A DNA stretch of 64,000 nucleotides from Streptococcus varani (GTDB lineage: Bacteria > Bacillota > Bacilli > Lactobacillales > Streptococcaceae): the NCBI RefSeq assembly GCF_001375655.1, contig NZ_CTEN01000005.1, forward strand, positions 1-64,000, written 5' to 3'. Position numbers and translations under genes: made by a program. Shown in pieces: positions 7,639 through 20,541 of this stretch. The first letter of the stretch is position 1. Each line of letters opens with the position of its first letter. The notes under the pieces are model-generated. The model was not told the origin of the DNA. It worked only from the letters and a program-made list of their open reading frames with translations, and made no database searches.

Positions 7639-8880
7639 TTAAATTGCCCAGTCTCCTTGGCGGAAGATTGGAACAGCTCTACCGTCTTCAGTGATTCCAT
7701 CGATATCCATTTGACTAGAGCCAATCATGAAATCCACGTGAACATCTGAACGATTGAGACCTGCTGCTTCTAATTCTTCTTGTGACATTTCTGTACCACC
7801 TTCGATTGAGAAGGCATAGGCTGCACCGATGGCCAAGTGGTTAGAAGCATTTTCATCAAAGAGAGTCGTGAAGAAAGTGATGTTTGATTGTGAGATAGGA
7901 CTCTTATCTGGCACCAAGGCTACTTCTCCAAGACCGCGACCACCCTTGTTATCAAAGACCAAACGTTTGATCACTTCATCGCCCTTCTCTGCGGATACTT
8001 CCGTAATTTCTCCATCTTTAAAGGTTACTTTGATCCCCTCGATAATATTGCCATTGTAGCTAAGTGGTTTTGTAGAGGTCACATAGCCATCTGCCACGCG
8101 GTAGTCCGGAGCTGTGAAAACTTCCTCCGTCGGCATATTGGCCACAAAGTGCTCTCCTTGAGCATTGATGGATCCAGCTGATTCCCAGAGATGATTTTTT
8201 GGCATCCCCAAAATCAAGTCAGTACCCGGTGCACGGTAGTGAAGCTTGCTAAATTGAGCTTCATTTAAAACTTTTGCTTTTTCGTCCAAGCGAGCTTCGT
8301 GGTCAATCCAAGCTTGAACTGGATCTTCTTCATAAACACGGCAGGTCTTGAAGATTTGATCCCAAAGTAAGTCTACTGCTTCTTCTTCACTAGCAGCATC
8401 TGGGAAGACTTTCTTTGCCCAGGCAGGACTTGAAGCGGCACCTAGTGTCCAACTAATTTTGTTGGCTTGACTAGCTAGGCGAAGTGGTTGAAGGGCTTGA
8501 GCCACACCACGCGCTGTCCGAGATAATTTCTCAGGATCTACACCACCAAGAGCATCCGGATCATCAGACAAGATGACCAAACGACTAGCCTTATTTTCCA
8601 AGACATAGTTCATTTCTTCTACCTTGTAAGTTGGAACATTTTCCAAACGCTCAATCGGTGTATGGATGAAACGCTCACGTGAGATGATGTCATCATCCCA
8701 GCTCATAATAACCTCAACCGCACCAAGGGCATAGGCTTCCTTGACCAAAAGACGGGCAAATTCAGCTTGGTCTACAGCAATACGAATGGTCACCGTGTGA
8801 CCTGGTTGAACGTTGATGCCTCGTTTCACCAAAAGGTGGGCATACTTGGCAAGATTTTCTTTAAAATTCGGTAAAACCAT
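7639..8880 (-). CDS. pepS: Aminopeptidase PepS (M29 family)
   Basis: A 413-residue cytoplasmic metallo-aminopeptidase of the M29 (AmpS/PepS/thermophilic aminopeptidase T) family, involved in peptide breakdown and cell-wall peptide turnover. The family's metal-site segments are visible: NMPTEEVFTAPD (about residues 250-261), DKGGRGLGEVALV, FDENASNHLAIGAAY with the metal-binding histidine, and HVDFMIGS near the C-terminus. The open frame extends 20 codons upstream, but AAAGGAG sits just before the ATG at 8880 and the protein then begins MVLPNF, as relatives do. It stands between its own terminator and a long intergenic region that contains a repeat. Confidence 0.9.
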   Translation of the reverse strand: MVLPNFKENLAKYAHLLVKRGINVQPGHTVTIRIAVDQAEFARLLVKEAYALGAVEVIMSWDDDIISRERFIHTPIERLENVPTYKVEEMNYVLENKASRLVILSDDPDALGGVDPEKLSRTARGVAQALQPLRLASQANKISWTLGAASSPAWAKKVFPDAASEEEAVDLLWDQIFKTCRVYEEDPVQAWIDHEARLDEKAKVLNEAQFSKLHYRAPGTDLILGMPKNHLWESAGSINAQGEHFVANMPTEEVFTAPDYRVADGYVTSTKPLSYNGNIIEGIKVTFKDGEITEVSAEKGDEVIKRLVFDNKGGRGLGEVALVPDKSPISQSNITFFTTLFDENASNHLAIGAAYAFSIEGGTEMSQEELEAAGLNRSDVHVDFMIGSSQMDIDGITEDGRAVPIFRQGDWAI

Positions 8881-9436
8881 GTGAAACTCCTTTAAAATAA
8901 GATAGACAGGCATAGGGACACAAAATAGAAAATTGGGCAAGATGACTTAAAATCTAGTCCATCTTTCTCTTTTTATGCCTTGGCCTAATCATGTTCAATT
9001 ATTTGAACTCATTACTTCTATTGTACCATAAATGAACTAGACATAAAAATCCCAACATCCTTTTCACAACTACTCCTCTTTGAGAATCAAGATGAGAATT
9101 TCTTAAAGCTCCTTGCCTAGCACTAGGTATGGCATCACTTTGCCTCATCTATTTTTATTCGCTCTACTATTGTTGAATGAATGAGTATGTTTGACACGTC
9201 GTCATTTTCTACTTGCCGTACTCTAGTTGAAAGAAACTTAGTCTCTTCTATTGCCAGTCTATTCCCAGACTGTAAGGTGAACTGACTATCGTCAGTTCTT
9301 ATTTCCCGCCTCAAACAGTCTATTCTTAGACTGTTTGAGCAGCCTGTGTCTCAATTTCTAGTCTAAAAGTTAATTCACTCAACTATAAAAGCCAGCAAAA
9401 AAGATTGCCCATGAGCAATCTTCCTGCTTTCTCTTT
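8881..9436. other. Intergenic region between polC and pepS
   Basis: About 550 nt without a gene. The pepS-proximal half holds the RBS and probably the promoter of pepS. The polC-proximal half is occupied by one copy of a chromosomal intergenic repeat (listed separately). Just after the polC stop, an inverted repeat (GCAAAAAAGATTGCCCATGA and AGCAATCTTCCTGC area, 9393-9427) may terminate polC transcription. Confidence 0.5.
9150..9392. repeat. Intergenic repeat, copy A, with 13-bp perfect hairpin
   Basis: Shares long similar strings with two other gaps (35575-35905 and 39131-39265): GCCGTACTC, GAAACTTAGT, CCAGACTGTAAGGT, AACTGA and TTATTTCCC, then the hairpin, ending with TTCATTCGACTATA-like text. 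The hairpin is CTCAAACAGTCTA (9310-9322), loop TTCT, TAGACTGTTTGAG (9327-9339), a perfect 13-bp stem. No coding frame spans the repeat. Confidence 0.7.
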
Positions 9437-12400
9437 TTAGAATAGGTCATCAAAGAGGCTGAGTTGGTTATCTTCTGGCATTTTTCCAAGAATTCCCATA
9501 TCATCCATCTTTTCAACCAGAGTCGAGGACAGTCCTCCCCGTTTACGAAGTTCTGTTTTGGAGAGAAATTCCCCTTCCTGGCGCGCTGCTACAACTTGCT
9601 TAGCAACGTTCTCACCCAGTCCATCCATGGCTAAAAATGGTGGAATGAGGGTATCTTCTTCAATCAGGAACTCAACAGCATCACTCTTATAAAGATCCAG
9701 TTTACCAAACTTGAAGCCACGTTCCAGCATTTCATTGACAATCTCCAGTGTGGTATAGAGATCATTTTCAACATTGGAGGCTTCATTGTTCTTGCGCTTG
9801 ACTTCGATATCCTTCATCTTGGCTTTGACCTTGTCTAGACCGCCAGACATGACCGCTAAATCAAAGGCCTTAGCCCGGATCGAGAAGTAAGCACAGTAGT
9901 AATAAAGGGGATGATGAACCTTAAAGTAGGCCACGCGCAAGGCCATCATAACATAGGCCGCTGCATGGGCTTTAGGGAACATATACTTGATTTTTCCACA
10001 GGACTCGATATACCAATCAGGAACATTGTTGGCTTTCATGGCATCGATATAGCCATTTCTTTCCTCTTCAGAAATCTTAAGCCAGAGTCCCTTACGCACC
10101 CGTTCCATGATGGTAAAGGCCATCTTGGGCTCTAAGCCAGCATGCATGAGATAAACCATGATGTCATCCCGACAACCAATTACTGTTGACAAATCGGCAA
10201 TCCCTGCCTTAATCAAATCTTGAGCGTTACCCAACCAAACGTCAGTACCATGAGAAAGGCCGGACAGCTGGAGGAGTTCAGAGAAGGTGGTCGGATGGGT
10301 TTCTTCTACCATGCCCCGAACAAAGTTGGTCCCAAACTCTGGAATCCCCAGCATGCCTGTTGCTGTACCAATCTGTTCAGGTGTTACTCCTAGGATTTCC
10401 GTCCCAGAGAAAAGTGCCATAACCCCTGGGTCATCTGCAGGAATGGTATTGGGATCAATTCCTGACAAATCTTGAAGTTTCCGCACCATGGTCGGGTCAT
10501 CATGTCCTAGGACATCGAGTTTGAGGATATTTTCGTCGATATCATGGAAGTTAAAGTGAGTGGTCTGCCAAGCAGCTTGATTGTCATCGGCTGGGTATTG
10601 GACAGGAGTAAAGTCGTAGACATCCATATAATCTGGAATAACAACGATACCTCCCGGGTGCTGACCGGTTGTCCGCTTCACACCAGCCGCTCCAGCAGCC
10701 AAGCGTTCCACCTCAACATCCTTATAAAACTTACCATAATCGCGCTCATAACCACGAACAAATCCATAGGCTGTTTTAGCCGCAACTGTACCTACGGTAC
10801 CTGCACGAAAGGCATATTCTTCCCCGAAAATATTTCTGACATCTAAGTGGGCCTTGGGTTGGTCATCTCCCGAGAAATTCAAATCAATATCAGGTACCTT
10901 ATCTCCGTCAAAACCAAGGAAGGTCTCAAACGGAATATCTTGTCCATCTTTGGCGTACGTGGTCCCACATTTTTCGCAGTCCTTATCTGGCATATCAAAA
11001 CCAGAAGCATAGGAACCATCTAAGATAAATTCCGAATGCTGACAGTTGGGACAGACATAGTGGGCCGGCATGGGATTGACCTCGGTAATCCCAATCATGG
11101 TTGCCACGAAGGAAGAACCAACAGATCCCCGCGAGCCAACTAAGTAACCCCGTTCATTGGAGCGGTGCACCAGCATCTGAGAGGCTAGGTAAATCACAGC
11201 GAATCCATTCCCCAAAATAGAGGACAACTCTTTCTCAATTCGTTGGTCGATAATATCTGGCAAGGGATTACCATAAATTTCAAAGGCCTTTTCATAGGTC
11301 ATTTCAGCGACCTTCTCCTCGGCTCTTTCGATATAGGGAGTGTAGAGGTCTTTCTTAACCACTTCCACATCCTCAAACCGGTCTAAGAGCTGGTTTGGAT
11401 TGCTGATAACAATCTGACGTGCCAACTCTTCTCCCAAAAAGCTGAATTCATCCAGCATTTCATTGGTGGTGCGGAAATGAGCCTTGGGCAGAGGGGCCGG
11501 TTGGGCATCCTCACCAGATCCGATGGTCCAGTTAATCATGGATCCTTGGCCAAGAGCCCGTACGATGATCTCGCGATAAATTTCTTCTTCAGGATCCAAG
11601 TAATGGACATTTCCAGTCGCGATAACTGGTTTCTGGCTTCTTTGTCCCAGTTCAATCAGGTCTCGGATGATTTGACGAACCGCCTCCTCATCCTTGATCA
11701 AATCACGAGCTATAAGGGGAGCATAAAGGGCTGGTGGCATCACTTCGATAAAGTCATAGTAATCAACCACTTCCAGAGCCGCTTCCATACCATGCGAATT
11801 TAGGGTATCAAAGACTTCTCCATCTGAACAAGCCGTTCCCACAATCAAGCCTTCCCTATGTTGGTTGAGGACAGTTTTAGGAATACGAGCCACGCCCTCA
11901 AAGTATTGAACATTGGACAGCGAGACCAGTTTGAAGATGTTTTTCAAGCCCACTTGGTTGGTCACATAGATAGTAGCGTGTTTGACACGAGCTTTCTTGT
12001 AGGAATCCTCTCGCACCAGGCGCGTGTTCAATTCAGCCAGATTGGTAATGCCATGCTTCTCCTTAACATCATTGATAAAGATGAAGAGGAGACGACCAGT
12101 GGCTTCGGCATCGTAGTTAGCCATATGATGGTGTTCCAGAGCAACTTGGAAACGTTTGGTCAGAGGACCTAAACCATGGCGTTTGTATTCTGGGTAGAGA
12201 TTGCGGGCAAATTCAAGGGTATCGATAACCGGCTGGTCAATTAAAGGCAGCCCCTTGCGTTCATAATTGGCATTCATAAAACCGATATCAAAGCTGGCAT
12301 TGTGGGCAACCAAAACAGAATCTTTACAAAATGCCTGGAATTCTTGCAAGACCTGGAGAAGCGGTTTTGAGCCTTTGACATGATTATCGGTAATCCCAGT

Positions 12401-13840
12401 CAATTCTGTAGTAAAGGCAGACAAAGGATGCCCCGGATCAATAAATTCATCAAACTGCTCAATAATATTGCCCTTTTCCATCTTGGAAGCCGCAATTTGA
12501 ATCAAATCATTGTGTTCAGCTGAAAGTCCTGTCGTCTCTACGTCAAAGACCACATAGGTTCCATCACGTAATTCCAGAGAAACTTCGTTAAAGGTAATTG
12601 GAATGGAATCCTCAACGATATTGGCTTCTAAGCCAAAGATTGCCTTGATGCCGGCTTTTTTGGCAGCATGATAGCCATGTGGGAAAGACTGGACATTGGC
12701 ATGATCTGTAATGGCAATGGCCGGATGGCCCCATGCAGCTGCACGAGCAATCAAGTCTTCGACCGTTGTCAAGGCATCCATGGTGGACATATTGGTATGG
12801 GCATGGAACTCGATGCGTTTCTGGTCTTCTGGCATGAGATCCTTACGAATGTCCTTCTTGACCTCCTGAACATCTTGGACATTCATGGTCAAGTCGCGGG
12901 TATACATATTGGTTTCGATATTCCCACGCACGCGCAGCCAATTGCCTTTTTTAATCATGTCGTACTTTTGGGCATCTTCTTCATCCTTGGCCCATTTCTG
13001 CATCTTAAAAGAAGAGGTGTAGTCGGTCATCTTGAAATTGATGATAACCCGACCAGTCCTGGTCGTTCTTTGTTCCACTTCAAAGACCAAACCTTCAAAG
13101 ACCAGACGGTTTTCTTCGGTTTCCACTTCAACCATTGGGGTGATTGGTTCTTTTTCCAACGAAGTCCTGGCCGGTTTTTTCTTCTTAAATTCCTGAAAGT
13201 TTCCTCCGGCTGGGGTTGTATCTGCAACTGGTGGTGGAGCCATTTGGGCCAGCTGCTCCAGTGCCACTAGGTTTTCTTGATTCGCTTTTTCATAGATTTC
13301 CTGATTCTGCGCGTGGAAGACATCTTCTTGCTGCTGAGTCATCTCTTGGCAGACCCGAATGTCCACCGTCAGTTGTCCAAGACCAAAGCGTTCCAATTGT
13401 TCGATAAGATTCGGCAGGTGGTTTTTCCGAAAATGTGGGGTATCCACACTCCGAGGACCTTCAATCCACAATTGACCTTCCTCAAAGAATACTTTCAAAT
13501 CTTGAAAGAGGGACTTAAAACCAGCACTCTGACAAAGATCTTCTTCAAAGGCTTGGCGATAATAATACTCCATCAAATCTTGACTCAAGTCTTGATGATC
13601 TGTGAGCAACTGGAAGCGAGCCTGGTTGCCCGTTTTGGCAAATTCATGATGGAGCCGGGCTTTGAGTAGTTGATAATGGCTGATTTCCAGCACCTGAGGC
13701 AAACGGAAGGTAAACTCCCAAATCTTACTAACCTTATGAACCAAGACCTTCTCAATTGTTCCAGCTGAAAAAGCCGGAGAGTTTCGCAGTTCCTCTGGCA
13801 TTCCAATCTGTTCAAGTAAAAGCTGAAATTTATCTAACAT
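9437..13840 (-). CDS. polC: DNA polymerase III alpha subunit, Gram-positive type (PolC)
   Basis: A 1467-residue replicative DNA polymerase of low-GC Gram-positive bacteria, with built-in proofreading. In order: an N-terminal region, an OB-fold (about residues 240-330), a PHP domain beginning [15 protein letters not shown], split by a DEDD 3'-5' exonuclease ([15 protein letters not shown], about residue 435) and then resuming. The polymerase core has [14 protein letters not shown], a zinc-binding segment (CPNC, then CEKCGTTY) and [12 protein letters not shown] with the catalytic acids. The C-terminus ends in the beta-clamp-binding motif QLSLFDDLF. The start is the ATG at 13840, with GGGAG 5 nt upstream; an in-frame TTG 12 nt earlier is less likely. 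Part of the minus-strand block from uppS. Confidence 0.97.
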   Translation of the reverse strand: MLDKFQLLLEQIGMPEELRNSPAFSAGTIEKVLVHKVSKIWEFTFRLPQVLEISHYQLLKARLHHEFAKTGNQARFQLLTDHQDLSQDLMEYYYRQAFEEDLCQSAGFKSLFQDLKVFFEEGQLWIEGPRSVDTPHFRKNHLPNLIEQLERFGLGQLTVDIRVCQEMTQQQEDVFHAQNQEIYEKANQENLVALEQLAQMAPPPVADTTPAGGNFQEFKKKKPARTSLEKEPITPMVEVETEENRLVFEGLVFEVEQRTTRTGRVIINFKMTDYTSSFKMQKWAKDEEDAQKYDMIKKGNWLRVRGNIETNMYTRDLTMNVQDVQEVKKDIRKDLMPEDQKRIEFHAHTNMSTMDALTTVEDLIARAAAWGHPAIAITDHANVQSFPHGYHAAKKAGIKAIFGLEANIVEDSIPITFNEVSLELRDGTYVVFDVETTGLSAEHNDLIQIAASKMEKGNIIEQFDEFIDPGHPLSAFTTELTGITDNHVKGSKPLLQVLQEFQAFCKDSVLVAHNASFDIGFMNANYERKGLPLIDQPVIDTLEFARNLYPEYKRHGLGPLTKRFQVALEHHHMANYDAEATGRLLFIFINDVKEKHGITNLAELNTRLVREDSYKKARVKHATIYVTNQVGLKNIFKLVSLSNVQYFEGVARIPKTVLNQHREGLIVGTACSDGEVFDTLNSHGMEAALEVVDYYDFIEVMPPALYAPLIARDLIKDEEAVRQIIRDLIELGQRSQKPVIATGNVHYLDPEEEIYREIIVRALGQGSMINWTIGSGEDAQPAPLPKAHFRTTNEMLDEFSFLGEELARQIVISNPNQLLDRFEDVEVVKKDLYTPYIERAEEKVAEMTYEKAFEIYGNPLPDIIDQRIEKELSSILGNGFAVIYLASQMLVHRSNERGYLVGSRGSVGSSFVATMIGITEVNPMPAHYVCPNCQHSEFILDGSYASGFDMPDKDCEKCGTTYAKDGQDIPFETFLGFDGDKVPDIDLNFSGDDQPKAHLDVRNIFGEEYAFRAGTVGTVAAKTAYGFVRGYERDYGKFYKDVEVERLAAGAAGVKRTTGQHPGGIVVIPDYMDVYDFTPVQYPADDNQAAWQTTHFNFHDIDENILKLDVLGHDDPTMVRKLQDLSGIDPNTIPADDPGVMALFSGTEILGVTPEQIGTATGMLGIPEFGTNFVRGMVEETHPTTFSELLQLSGLSHGTDVWLGNAQDLIKAGIADLSTVIGCRDDIMVYLMHAGLEPKMAFTIMERVRKGLWLKISEEERNGYIDAMKANNVPDWYIESCGKIKYMFPKAHAAAYVMMALRVAYFKVHHPLYYYCAYFSIRAKAFDLAVMSGGLDKVKAKMKDIEVKRKNNEASNVENDLYTTLEIVNEMLERGFKFGKLDLYKSDAVEFLIEEDTLIPPFLAMDGLGENVAKQVVAARQEGEFLSKTELRKRGGLSSTLVEKMDDMGILGKMPEDNQLSLFDDLF

Positions 13841-14010
13841 ACAGGCTCCCAATCATACGTTACTAAGCACTATCAAGTCAAGACAGGAAAGATAAGGCAG
13901 ATGGCAAGCATCAAGGAAATCTTTATCTTTTCGCAGAAACATGTAGGCGTATTTTGTTCCGAGTTACAGTATTTCTATTCTATCATATTCACTGGCCATT
14001 TTCGATAATA

Positions 14011-14052
14011 AAGAAGACCCTTCTTAGAACGAAAGGACTTCTTTTATTTTTT
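14011..14052. terminator. Hairpin between proS and polC
   Basis: Inverted repeat AAGAAGACCCTTC / GAAAGGACTTCTT with T-rich sequence on one side and A/T-rich sequence on the other, 20 nt after the proS stop. It probably ends or attenuates proS transcription before polC. Confidence 0.65.
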
Positions 14053-14072
14053 TGATTTTAATGGATGTCACT

Positions 14073-15935
<1,863 letters not shown>

Positions 15936-15975
15936 TTAAGATACAAAGGGCGTAAGAAGTCAACGTAAAAACAGG

Positions 15976-16010
15976 AAATCGAAAGAATGTCTTCAAACAT
16001 TCTCGATTTA
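15976..16010 (-). promoter_or_regulatory. Hairpin in the rseP-proS gap
   Basis: A stem with arms AAATCG/AAGAATGT and ACATTCT/CGATTT around a CTTCAA loop lies in the 164-nt gap between rseP and proS. The T-tract following it on the minus strand is short, so it may act as a processing or attenuation site, not as a full terminator. Confidence 0.45.
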
Positions 16011-16096
16011 TCTTTTTTACAAAGACTTCCGCCCGTGTTCAATTCCAAATCCCTTGATTTAGAAGAACACTTTCCTTTCAATTTCAATGTTTTATG

Positions 16097-17356
16097 TTAA
16101 AAGAAAACGCGCATAATGTCGTTCCAGGTCACTACCAACATGAGAACCAACATAATTGCCACACCCACTAGGGTAATATAGGACTCTATTTCCTGCTTGA
16201 GAGGTTTGCGGCGGATAGCCTCAATAAGATTGATAAGAATTTTTCCCCCATCCAAAGCCGGTATAGGAATCAGGTTAAAGATTCCTAGATTGATAGACAG
16301 CATCGCTAGAAGATTGAGGACAGGTAATATCCCACCCTCGGCTGCTTGTGAACTGACATTGTAGATAGCAACTGGTCCACCTAGCTGTTTGACATCGAAG
16401 CTAGCAATGAGATTCTTGAGGGCAGTGACAATCATGAGGGCAGTACGCCCTGTTTCTTTGAAACCACCGATGATGATTTCCACAACACCTGTCTTAAGAA
16501 ATGGAGACACACCGATTCGATAATAGCCCTGGTCTTCTATTGTGGAGACTGTGAGATTTTCTTTTTTACCACCCTGCTCTACCACAAGATTCAATACAGG
16601 CGCTTGTTGGGCATCTTCATTGACCTTGGCAATCATAGCAGAAATCTCTTGGTAATCCGTCACTTCCTGACCATTGATTTCCAGAATCCTTGCTCCCGTT
16701 TTGACTCCAGCCAGATCAAGAGCACCACCATCAGCAACCGTCACTTGATTAGTGGTTGCATCCGGCACCCCTCCCTGGAGGAAAAACAAGAGAATAAAGG
16801 TCAAGACCCCTAGAATAAAGTTATTGAGAGGACCCGCGAAGTTGGTCATTAGGCGACCCCAAATGCTAGCATTTTGATACTGAACATCTAAAGGTGCAAT
16901 CCTCACTTCTGTCCCATCCTCCTCAACAATGGTGGCATCATGATCCACCTGGAAGGTTTTGGATTCATCCAGAACTAGCCCCGTAATTTCTAATCTTTCT
17001 TCAACATCAAAGGTCGTCACATTCATCGGTAGACTGGCACTGTCCAAAACTTTTTCAGACAAATTAATCCGACTAACCAAGCCCTCTTGGTTGAGAGACA
17101 GGGAAACAGGTGACCCCGTCTTGATTTCGGTCTTGTCCTCACCCCAACCAGCCATGCGCACATAACCGCCCAGAGGAAGCATGCGAATCGTATAAGCCGT
17201 TCCATCCTTACCAATATGAGCAAAAATTTTCGGTCCCATTCCGATGGCAAACTCCCGAACTAAGATACCAGCCTTTTTAGCGAAATAGAAATGTCCAAAC
17301 TCGTGTACCACCACGATGACACCAAATATAAAAATAAAAGCAATCATTCCCTGCAT
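16097..17356 (-). CDS. rseP: Site-2 intramembrane zinc protease (RseP/Eep)
   Basis: A 419-residue membrane protease. The zinc-binding HEFGH motif is at residues 18-22 inside the first membrane segment and the third-ligand motif LDGGK lies near residue 367. A PDZ domain (about residues 190-280, [17 protein letters not shown]) sits between membrane segments. Streptococcal and enterococcal Eep processes lipoprotein signal peptides, pheromones and anti-sigma factors. Spacing is tight: its SD (AAGGAG) overlaps the stop codon of cdsA, which indicates translational coupling in the uppS-cdsA-rseP operon. An anti-sigma factor encoded at 22431-23516 is a speculative substrate. Confidence 0.94.
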   Translation of the reverse strand: MQGMIAFIFIFGVIVVVHEFGHFYFAKKAGILVREFAIGMGPKIFAHIGKDGTAYTIRMLPLGGYVRMAGWGEDKTEIKTGSPVSLSLNQEGLVSRINLSEKVLDSASLPMNVTTFDVEERLEITGLVLDESKTFQVDHDATIVEEDGTEVRIAPLDVQYQNASIWGRLMTNFAGPLNNFILGVLTFILLFFLQGGVPDATTNQVTVADGGALDLAGVKTGARILEINGQEVTDYQEISAMIAKVNEDAQQAPVLNLVVEQGGKKENLTVSTIEDQGYYRIGVSPFLKTGVVEIIIGGFKETGRTALMIVTALKNLIASFDVKQLGGPVAIYNVSSQAAEGGILPVLNLLAMLSINLGIFNLIPIPALDGGKILINLIEAIRRKPLKQEIESYITLVGVAIMLVLMLVVTWNDIMRVFF

Positions 17357-17365
17357 AGACTCTCC

Positions 17366-18172
17366 TTAAAATAGACCAAAGAAATGCATGATCGGGAAAA
17401 CAAAAATCATACTGTCAAAACGATCCAAAATCCCACCGTGTCCTGGAATGAGTTTCCCAGAATCCTTAACACCAAAATGGCGCTTGATGGCACTCTCTAC
17501 CAGATCCCCAAATTGGGCAAAAACAGAGAAGATAGCAACCAGTCCTAAAGTAACAAAGAAGGAATAGCCAGTTGTTAGTTGTCTGTCAATCAGCATGTAA
17601 AGAGCCGCAACAAGAACAGCTGACAAAATCCCACCCAGGAAACCTTCAACTGTCTTATTGGGCGAAACTTTAGGCATCAATTTCTTGCGACCAATCTGAC
17701 GACCAATCATATAAGCCCCTGTATCCGTGGCCCAAACTATGAAAAGAGCAAAAAGTACTTTATTGATACTATCCATACGAGCTCCTACCAAGTTGTGGAA
17801 ACCAATCCCCACATAAAAACTAGAAGCGATAGGAAAGACCACCTCAGAATAGGAATACTGACCGACGTTGAAGACAATAGCCCCCATCATAAAGAAGACA
17901 ACAATCGCAAAAGCGATATAGTTTCCATCTAACGGTAAAAATGGTAGATAAGTTTCCAGTGGCAAGGTCAACACAAGAGCTGCCAGCATGGCCAAAATAC
18001 CCTCAATGGAACTAGGTGACAGACGGTTCATTTTCAACAATTCAGCCGTAGCAACCATGGCTAAAAAACCGATAAAGAGCTGGAAAGCTACACCGCCTAT
18101 TATCAAGAGCGGAATGAAGACCGCTAAAGCTAGGGCTCCGAAAATCACCCTTTTTTGTAAATCTCTGTTCAT
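17366..18172 (-). CDS. cdsA: Phosphatidate cytidylyltransferase
   Basis: A 268-residue integral membrane enzyme that makes CDP-diacylglycerol from phosphatidate and CTP, the branch point for phosphatidylglycerol and cardiolipin. Several hydrophobic segments are followed by the family signature in the C-terminal part: KRHFGVKDSGKLIPGHGGIL, then DRFDSM (catalytic Asp). The frame is open 28 codons further upstream into uppS, but the ATG at 18172 has AAGGAG about 9 nt away and gives the normal length. It starts 13 nt after the uppS stop. Confidence 0.94.
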   Translation of the reverse strand: MNRDLQKRVIFGALALAVFIPLLIIGGVAFQLFIGFLAMVATAELLKMNRLSPSSIEGILAMLAALVLTLPLETYLPFLPLDGNYIAFAIVVFFMMGAIVFNVGQYSYSEVVFPIASSFYVGIGFHNLVGARMDSINKVLFALFIVWATDTGAYMIGRQIGRKKLMPKVSPNKTVEGFLGGILSAVLVAALYMLIDRQLTTGYSFFVTLGLVAIFSVFAQFGDLVESAIKRHFGVKDSGKLIPGHGGILDRFDSMIFVFPIMHFFGLF

Positions 18173-18185
18173 TTCATCTCTCTCC

Positions 18186-18941
18186 TTAGATACCACCAAA
18201 ACGCCTGTGACGCTTGTTGTATACTTCAATTGCCTTTTGCAATTCTTTTTCATCAAAATCTGGCCAAGCTACATTTGTGAAATACAGTTCACTATAAGCT
18301 GACTGCCAGGGTAAAAAATTACTGAGCCGTTGTTCTCCACTGGTTCGGATAACCAAATCAGGATCTCGCAACTTAAAAGGTAACCTGCCTGTATAAAGGT
18401 AATCCGCAATCACTTTCTCATTGATATCACCAGGATTAAATTTAGCATCCAAAGCATCCTGAACAATAGCCCGGACTGCATTAGTAATTTCATCCCGACC
18501 TCCATAATTAAGAGCAAAATTGAGAATCAAACCAGTATTATTCCTTGTTTTTCTTTCAGCATTATAAAGGGCTGTCTTGGTTGCTTCTGGCAGACGAGAG
18601 TGATCCCCAATCATCTGGATCCGAACATTATTGGCATGCAAATCCGGAACATACTTATCGTAAAATTCAACCGGCAAATTCATGATGAACTTGACTTCCT
18701 TCTCCGGTCTAGTCCAATTCTCGGTCGAAAAAGCATAGACGGTTAAGACCTTAACACCCATATCAGAAGCCGCCTTGGTGACATCTTGCAGAGCATCCAT
18801 TCCTGCCTTATGCCCCATAATCCGTGGTTGCAATCGTTTTTTAGCCCAACGACCATTCCCATCCATAATAATAGCAATATGCTTGGGAATTTCCAAAACT
18901 AAATCGTTATTGTTTCTTTTTCTAAAATTAAAGGTAAACAT
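18186..18941 (-). CDS. uppS: Undecaprenyl diphosphate synthase
   Basis: A 251-residue cis-prenyltransferase that builds the C55 lipid carrier for peptidoglycan and capsule synthesis. The conserved IAIIMDGNGRWAKKR segment (about residues 22-36) holds the catalytic Asp and phosphate-binding residues; LTVYAFSTENWTRP, LNYGGRDEI and DLVIRTSGEQRLSNFLPWQ are also typical. GAGGG precedes the ATG. It is the first gene of the minus-strand block that continues through cdsA, rseP, proS and polC. A decayed IS lies 65 nt upstream, so the promoter must fit in a short space; TATAAT-like text (rc of 18969-18975) is close to the start. Confidence 0.95.
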   Translation of the reverse strand: MFTFNFRKRNNNDLVLEIPKHIAIIMDGNGRWAKKRLQPRIMGHKAGMDALQDVTKAASDMGVKVLTVYAFSTENWTRPEKEVKFIMNLPVEFYDKYVPDLHANNVRIQMIGDHSRLPEATKTALYNAERKTRNNTGLILNFALNYGGRDEITNAVRAIVQDALDAKFNPGDINEKVIADYLYTGRLPFKLRDPDLVIRTSGEQRLSNFLPWQSAYSELYFTNVAWPDFDEKELQKAIEVYNKRHRRFGGI

Positions 18942-19006
18942 ACTTTTTCCCTCGTTGTATAATCAGTCTATTATAACACAATTTTAGGAGAAGCAAAATG
19001 TCTAAA

Positions 19007-19546
19007 GAACCATTCCCCTTGTTGCCTTTTTCTCATAATTTCGTATATTTTTAAAAAGAATGGAGAGTGAACTTGTCCGCAGAATGGTATTTTTCTAACC
19101 TTGACTAGTCATTTCAAAGCTAATCTTGAAAAAAGGGCGCACTTGGCCCTTGTAAGTGGAGGGATTTTTTAAACAACCCAACTCGCCAGATGCGCTTGGT
19201 TTCCAGTCTTCAACTTTGCCAGGGCAAAGCCAATCATGACAAGAAAACTCATACTGATAGCTAACCTCATCTTCCAGACACTGGAAGAGGTTGGTTTCTG
19301 GCAAACCATCCAGAACAGTCAAAATTTTTTCTAGATCGCCCATTTCATGGTCCTCAAAGAGGTTGAGTTGTGTTATAATTTTCATGTGAGACCTCGCTAA
19401 TAGCTATAGTTGCACTACTATTATAACGCTTTGACGTTGAATGATGGCTCATAAAGGGAAAAATCGCTACAGACCGTGGCGATTTTTCTTTTTAGGTGAT
19501 CCTTAAACCTTGATAAATCTAAGTTCAAGAAAAAGGGGAATGATTC
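19007..19546 (-). mobile_element. IS1182-like element, internally deleted copy 1
   Basis: The outer ends match those of the copy at 28172-29219: GAACCATTCCCC at the left and, on the minus strand from the right end, GAATCATTCCCC. It is flanked by CTAAA on both sides (19002-19006, 19547-19551), a likely target duplication. Most of the transposase gene is gone. The left ~270 nt (identical in the 28-kb copy) join directly at about 19275 to the 5' part of the transposase gene. At 540 bp with intact ends it is MITE-like and could be mobilised in trans. Confidence 0.7.
19275..19385 (-). pseudogene. Transposase N-terminal fragment (IS1182-like)
   Basis: The minus-strand frame from the ATG at 19385 reads MKIITQLNLFEDHEMGDLEK and continues for about 37 codons of what looks like a genuine transposase N-terminus. 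At the deletion junction near 19275 it enters the gene's 3' end in a wrong frame and stops at 19095. The N-terminal part present here is precisely what the 28-kb copy lacks. Confidence 0.65.
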
Positions 19547-19589
19547 CTAAAAGCTTATGAAGATTGCTATTTCTGGAATTTTATTCTCT

Positions 19590-20339
19590 CTAACGATTGG
19601 GATTGTCACTACGTAGGGCAGTCCAATACCAGGCAACTTCCTTGTAGCCCTGGTGTTGATACATAGCTCGGTTTTCCTCTTCCGCAATGAGAATAACCTT
19701 GTTCTGTCCTTCATGAGCTGCTAATTGCAGAGCACTTCCAATCCCTCGACCTTGATAGCTAGGATCCACATGGTAGTTATCCACTTCGACATAGCCCTCA
19801 AATAACCAGGCCGCTACAGAACCGATAATATTTTCCCCATCCATAGCCAGATAAATCTTAGATCCATTACTCAGACAATGAGCTCGATTGTCTGTTAACA
19901 TCTGGTCCGCATATTTTTTTCCATATTTCAGATGAGACCGGTATTCAACCTGTAAGTAAGCTTCTAGATAAACTTCATCCAAGTGAACAATGCGGATCCG
20001 TCCCAAATCACGGGTTTGTAAGTGTAAATGCTCCACCAAATTAGTAAAAATCAGATGTTTGGAGCAGATAAACCCTTGACTGTCTAGGTAAGACGCGATG
20101 TCCCTTGAAAAATCTTGGTTTTCTGCGAAAAAGAGAAAGGAAAAATCACTGGAATATCTCTCTTGTTCATGAGCCAGGTAAGACAAATCATCTTCTAACT
20201 CAGTTAAACTGGGCATTGTTTTATAACTGATATAATTGGAAAAGTACCGCTCAGATGTCACCGGATTCTTGAAATGTTTGAAGCGAGCATTTTCCAGATA
20301 GACGACTTCCCCTGATTCTAACAAATCCTTATATTTCAT
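19590..20339 (-). CDS. GNAT-family N-acetyltransferase
   Basis: A 249-residue protein with the acetyl-CoA-binding signature in its C-terminal half (VDPSYQGRGIGSAL, about residues 190-203), preceded by the beta-strand EVDNYHV and followed by EEENRAMYQHQGYKEV, a standard GNAT end. The N-terminal half (about 120 residues) is a divergent region typical of two-part acetyltransferases. The substrate is unknown. AAGGAG lies before the ATG. It sits alone between two pieces of mobile-element debris, with no operon partner. Confidence 0.8.
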   Translation of the reverse strand: MKYKDLLESGEVVYLENARFKHFKNPVTSERYFSNYISYKTMPSLTELEDDLSYLAHEQERYSSDFSFLFFAENQDFSRDIASYLDSQGFICSKHLIFTNLVEHLHLQTRDLGRIRIVHLDEVYLEAYLQVEYRSHLKYGKKYADQMLTDNRAHCLSNGSKIYLAMDGENIIGSVAAWLFEGYVEVDNYHVDPSYQGRGIGSALQLAAHEGQNKVILIAEEENRAMYQHQGYKEVAWYWTALRSDNPNR

Positions 20340-20379
20340 GATTCTTCTCCTTTTTGAAATCGAGTAGAGACTAATTCCT

Positions 20380-20430
20380 AGCCCCTCTCACACCACCGTG
20401 CGTGCCGTTCGGCACACGGCGGTTCAACTA
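20380..20430 (-). other. Probable group II intron remnant (3' part)
   Basis: On the minus strand this GC-rich stretch folds as CCGCCGTGTGCC / GGCACGCACGGTGG with a GAAC loop, followed by TGTGAGAGGGGC. This is the look of the conserved stem-loop near the 3' end of bacterial group II introns carrying reverse transcriptases. No reverse transcriptase is nearby. Its base composition is quite unlike the surroundings. The identification is from recalled pattern, not from an alignment. Confidence 0.5.
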
Positions 20431-20468
20431 ACTTTTAACGCATGTCGTTCAAGATAATAATCTAGGCA

Positions 20469-20505
20469 TGAAACCAGTCCACGTTTAGCGAGGACTGGTT
20501 TTGAT
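20469..20505 (+). terminator. Hairpin between intron relic and ISL3 fragment
   Basis: Stem AACCAGTCC / GGACTGGTT with a 12-nt loop and a short T run (TTTTGAT). It may be an old gene's terminator or part of the mobile-element debris. Confidence 0.4.
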
Positions 20506-20541
20506 ATAGCTGAATTGACTTTTGTGCCACTAATTGATAGA

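Noticed and set aside
9301..9350. Hairpin of copy A taken as the polC terminator
   Set aside because: It is about 100 nt after the stop without a T run and is shared by the repeat in unrelated places, so it is listed as part of the repeat.
12668..13270. Open frames of 60-200 codons opposite polC and other long genes
   Set aside because: They lie entirely antisense to well-supported genes and show no domain or RBS.
20515..20541. Start of the ISL3 fragment's frame as a real gene
   Set aside because: The first codons are host sequence joined to the transposase fragment; no RBS.
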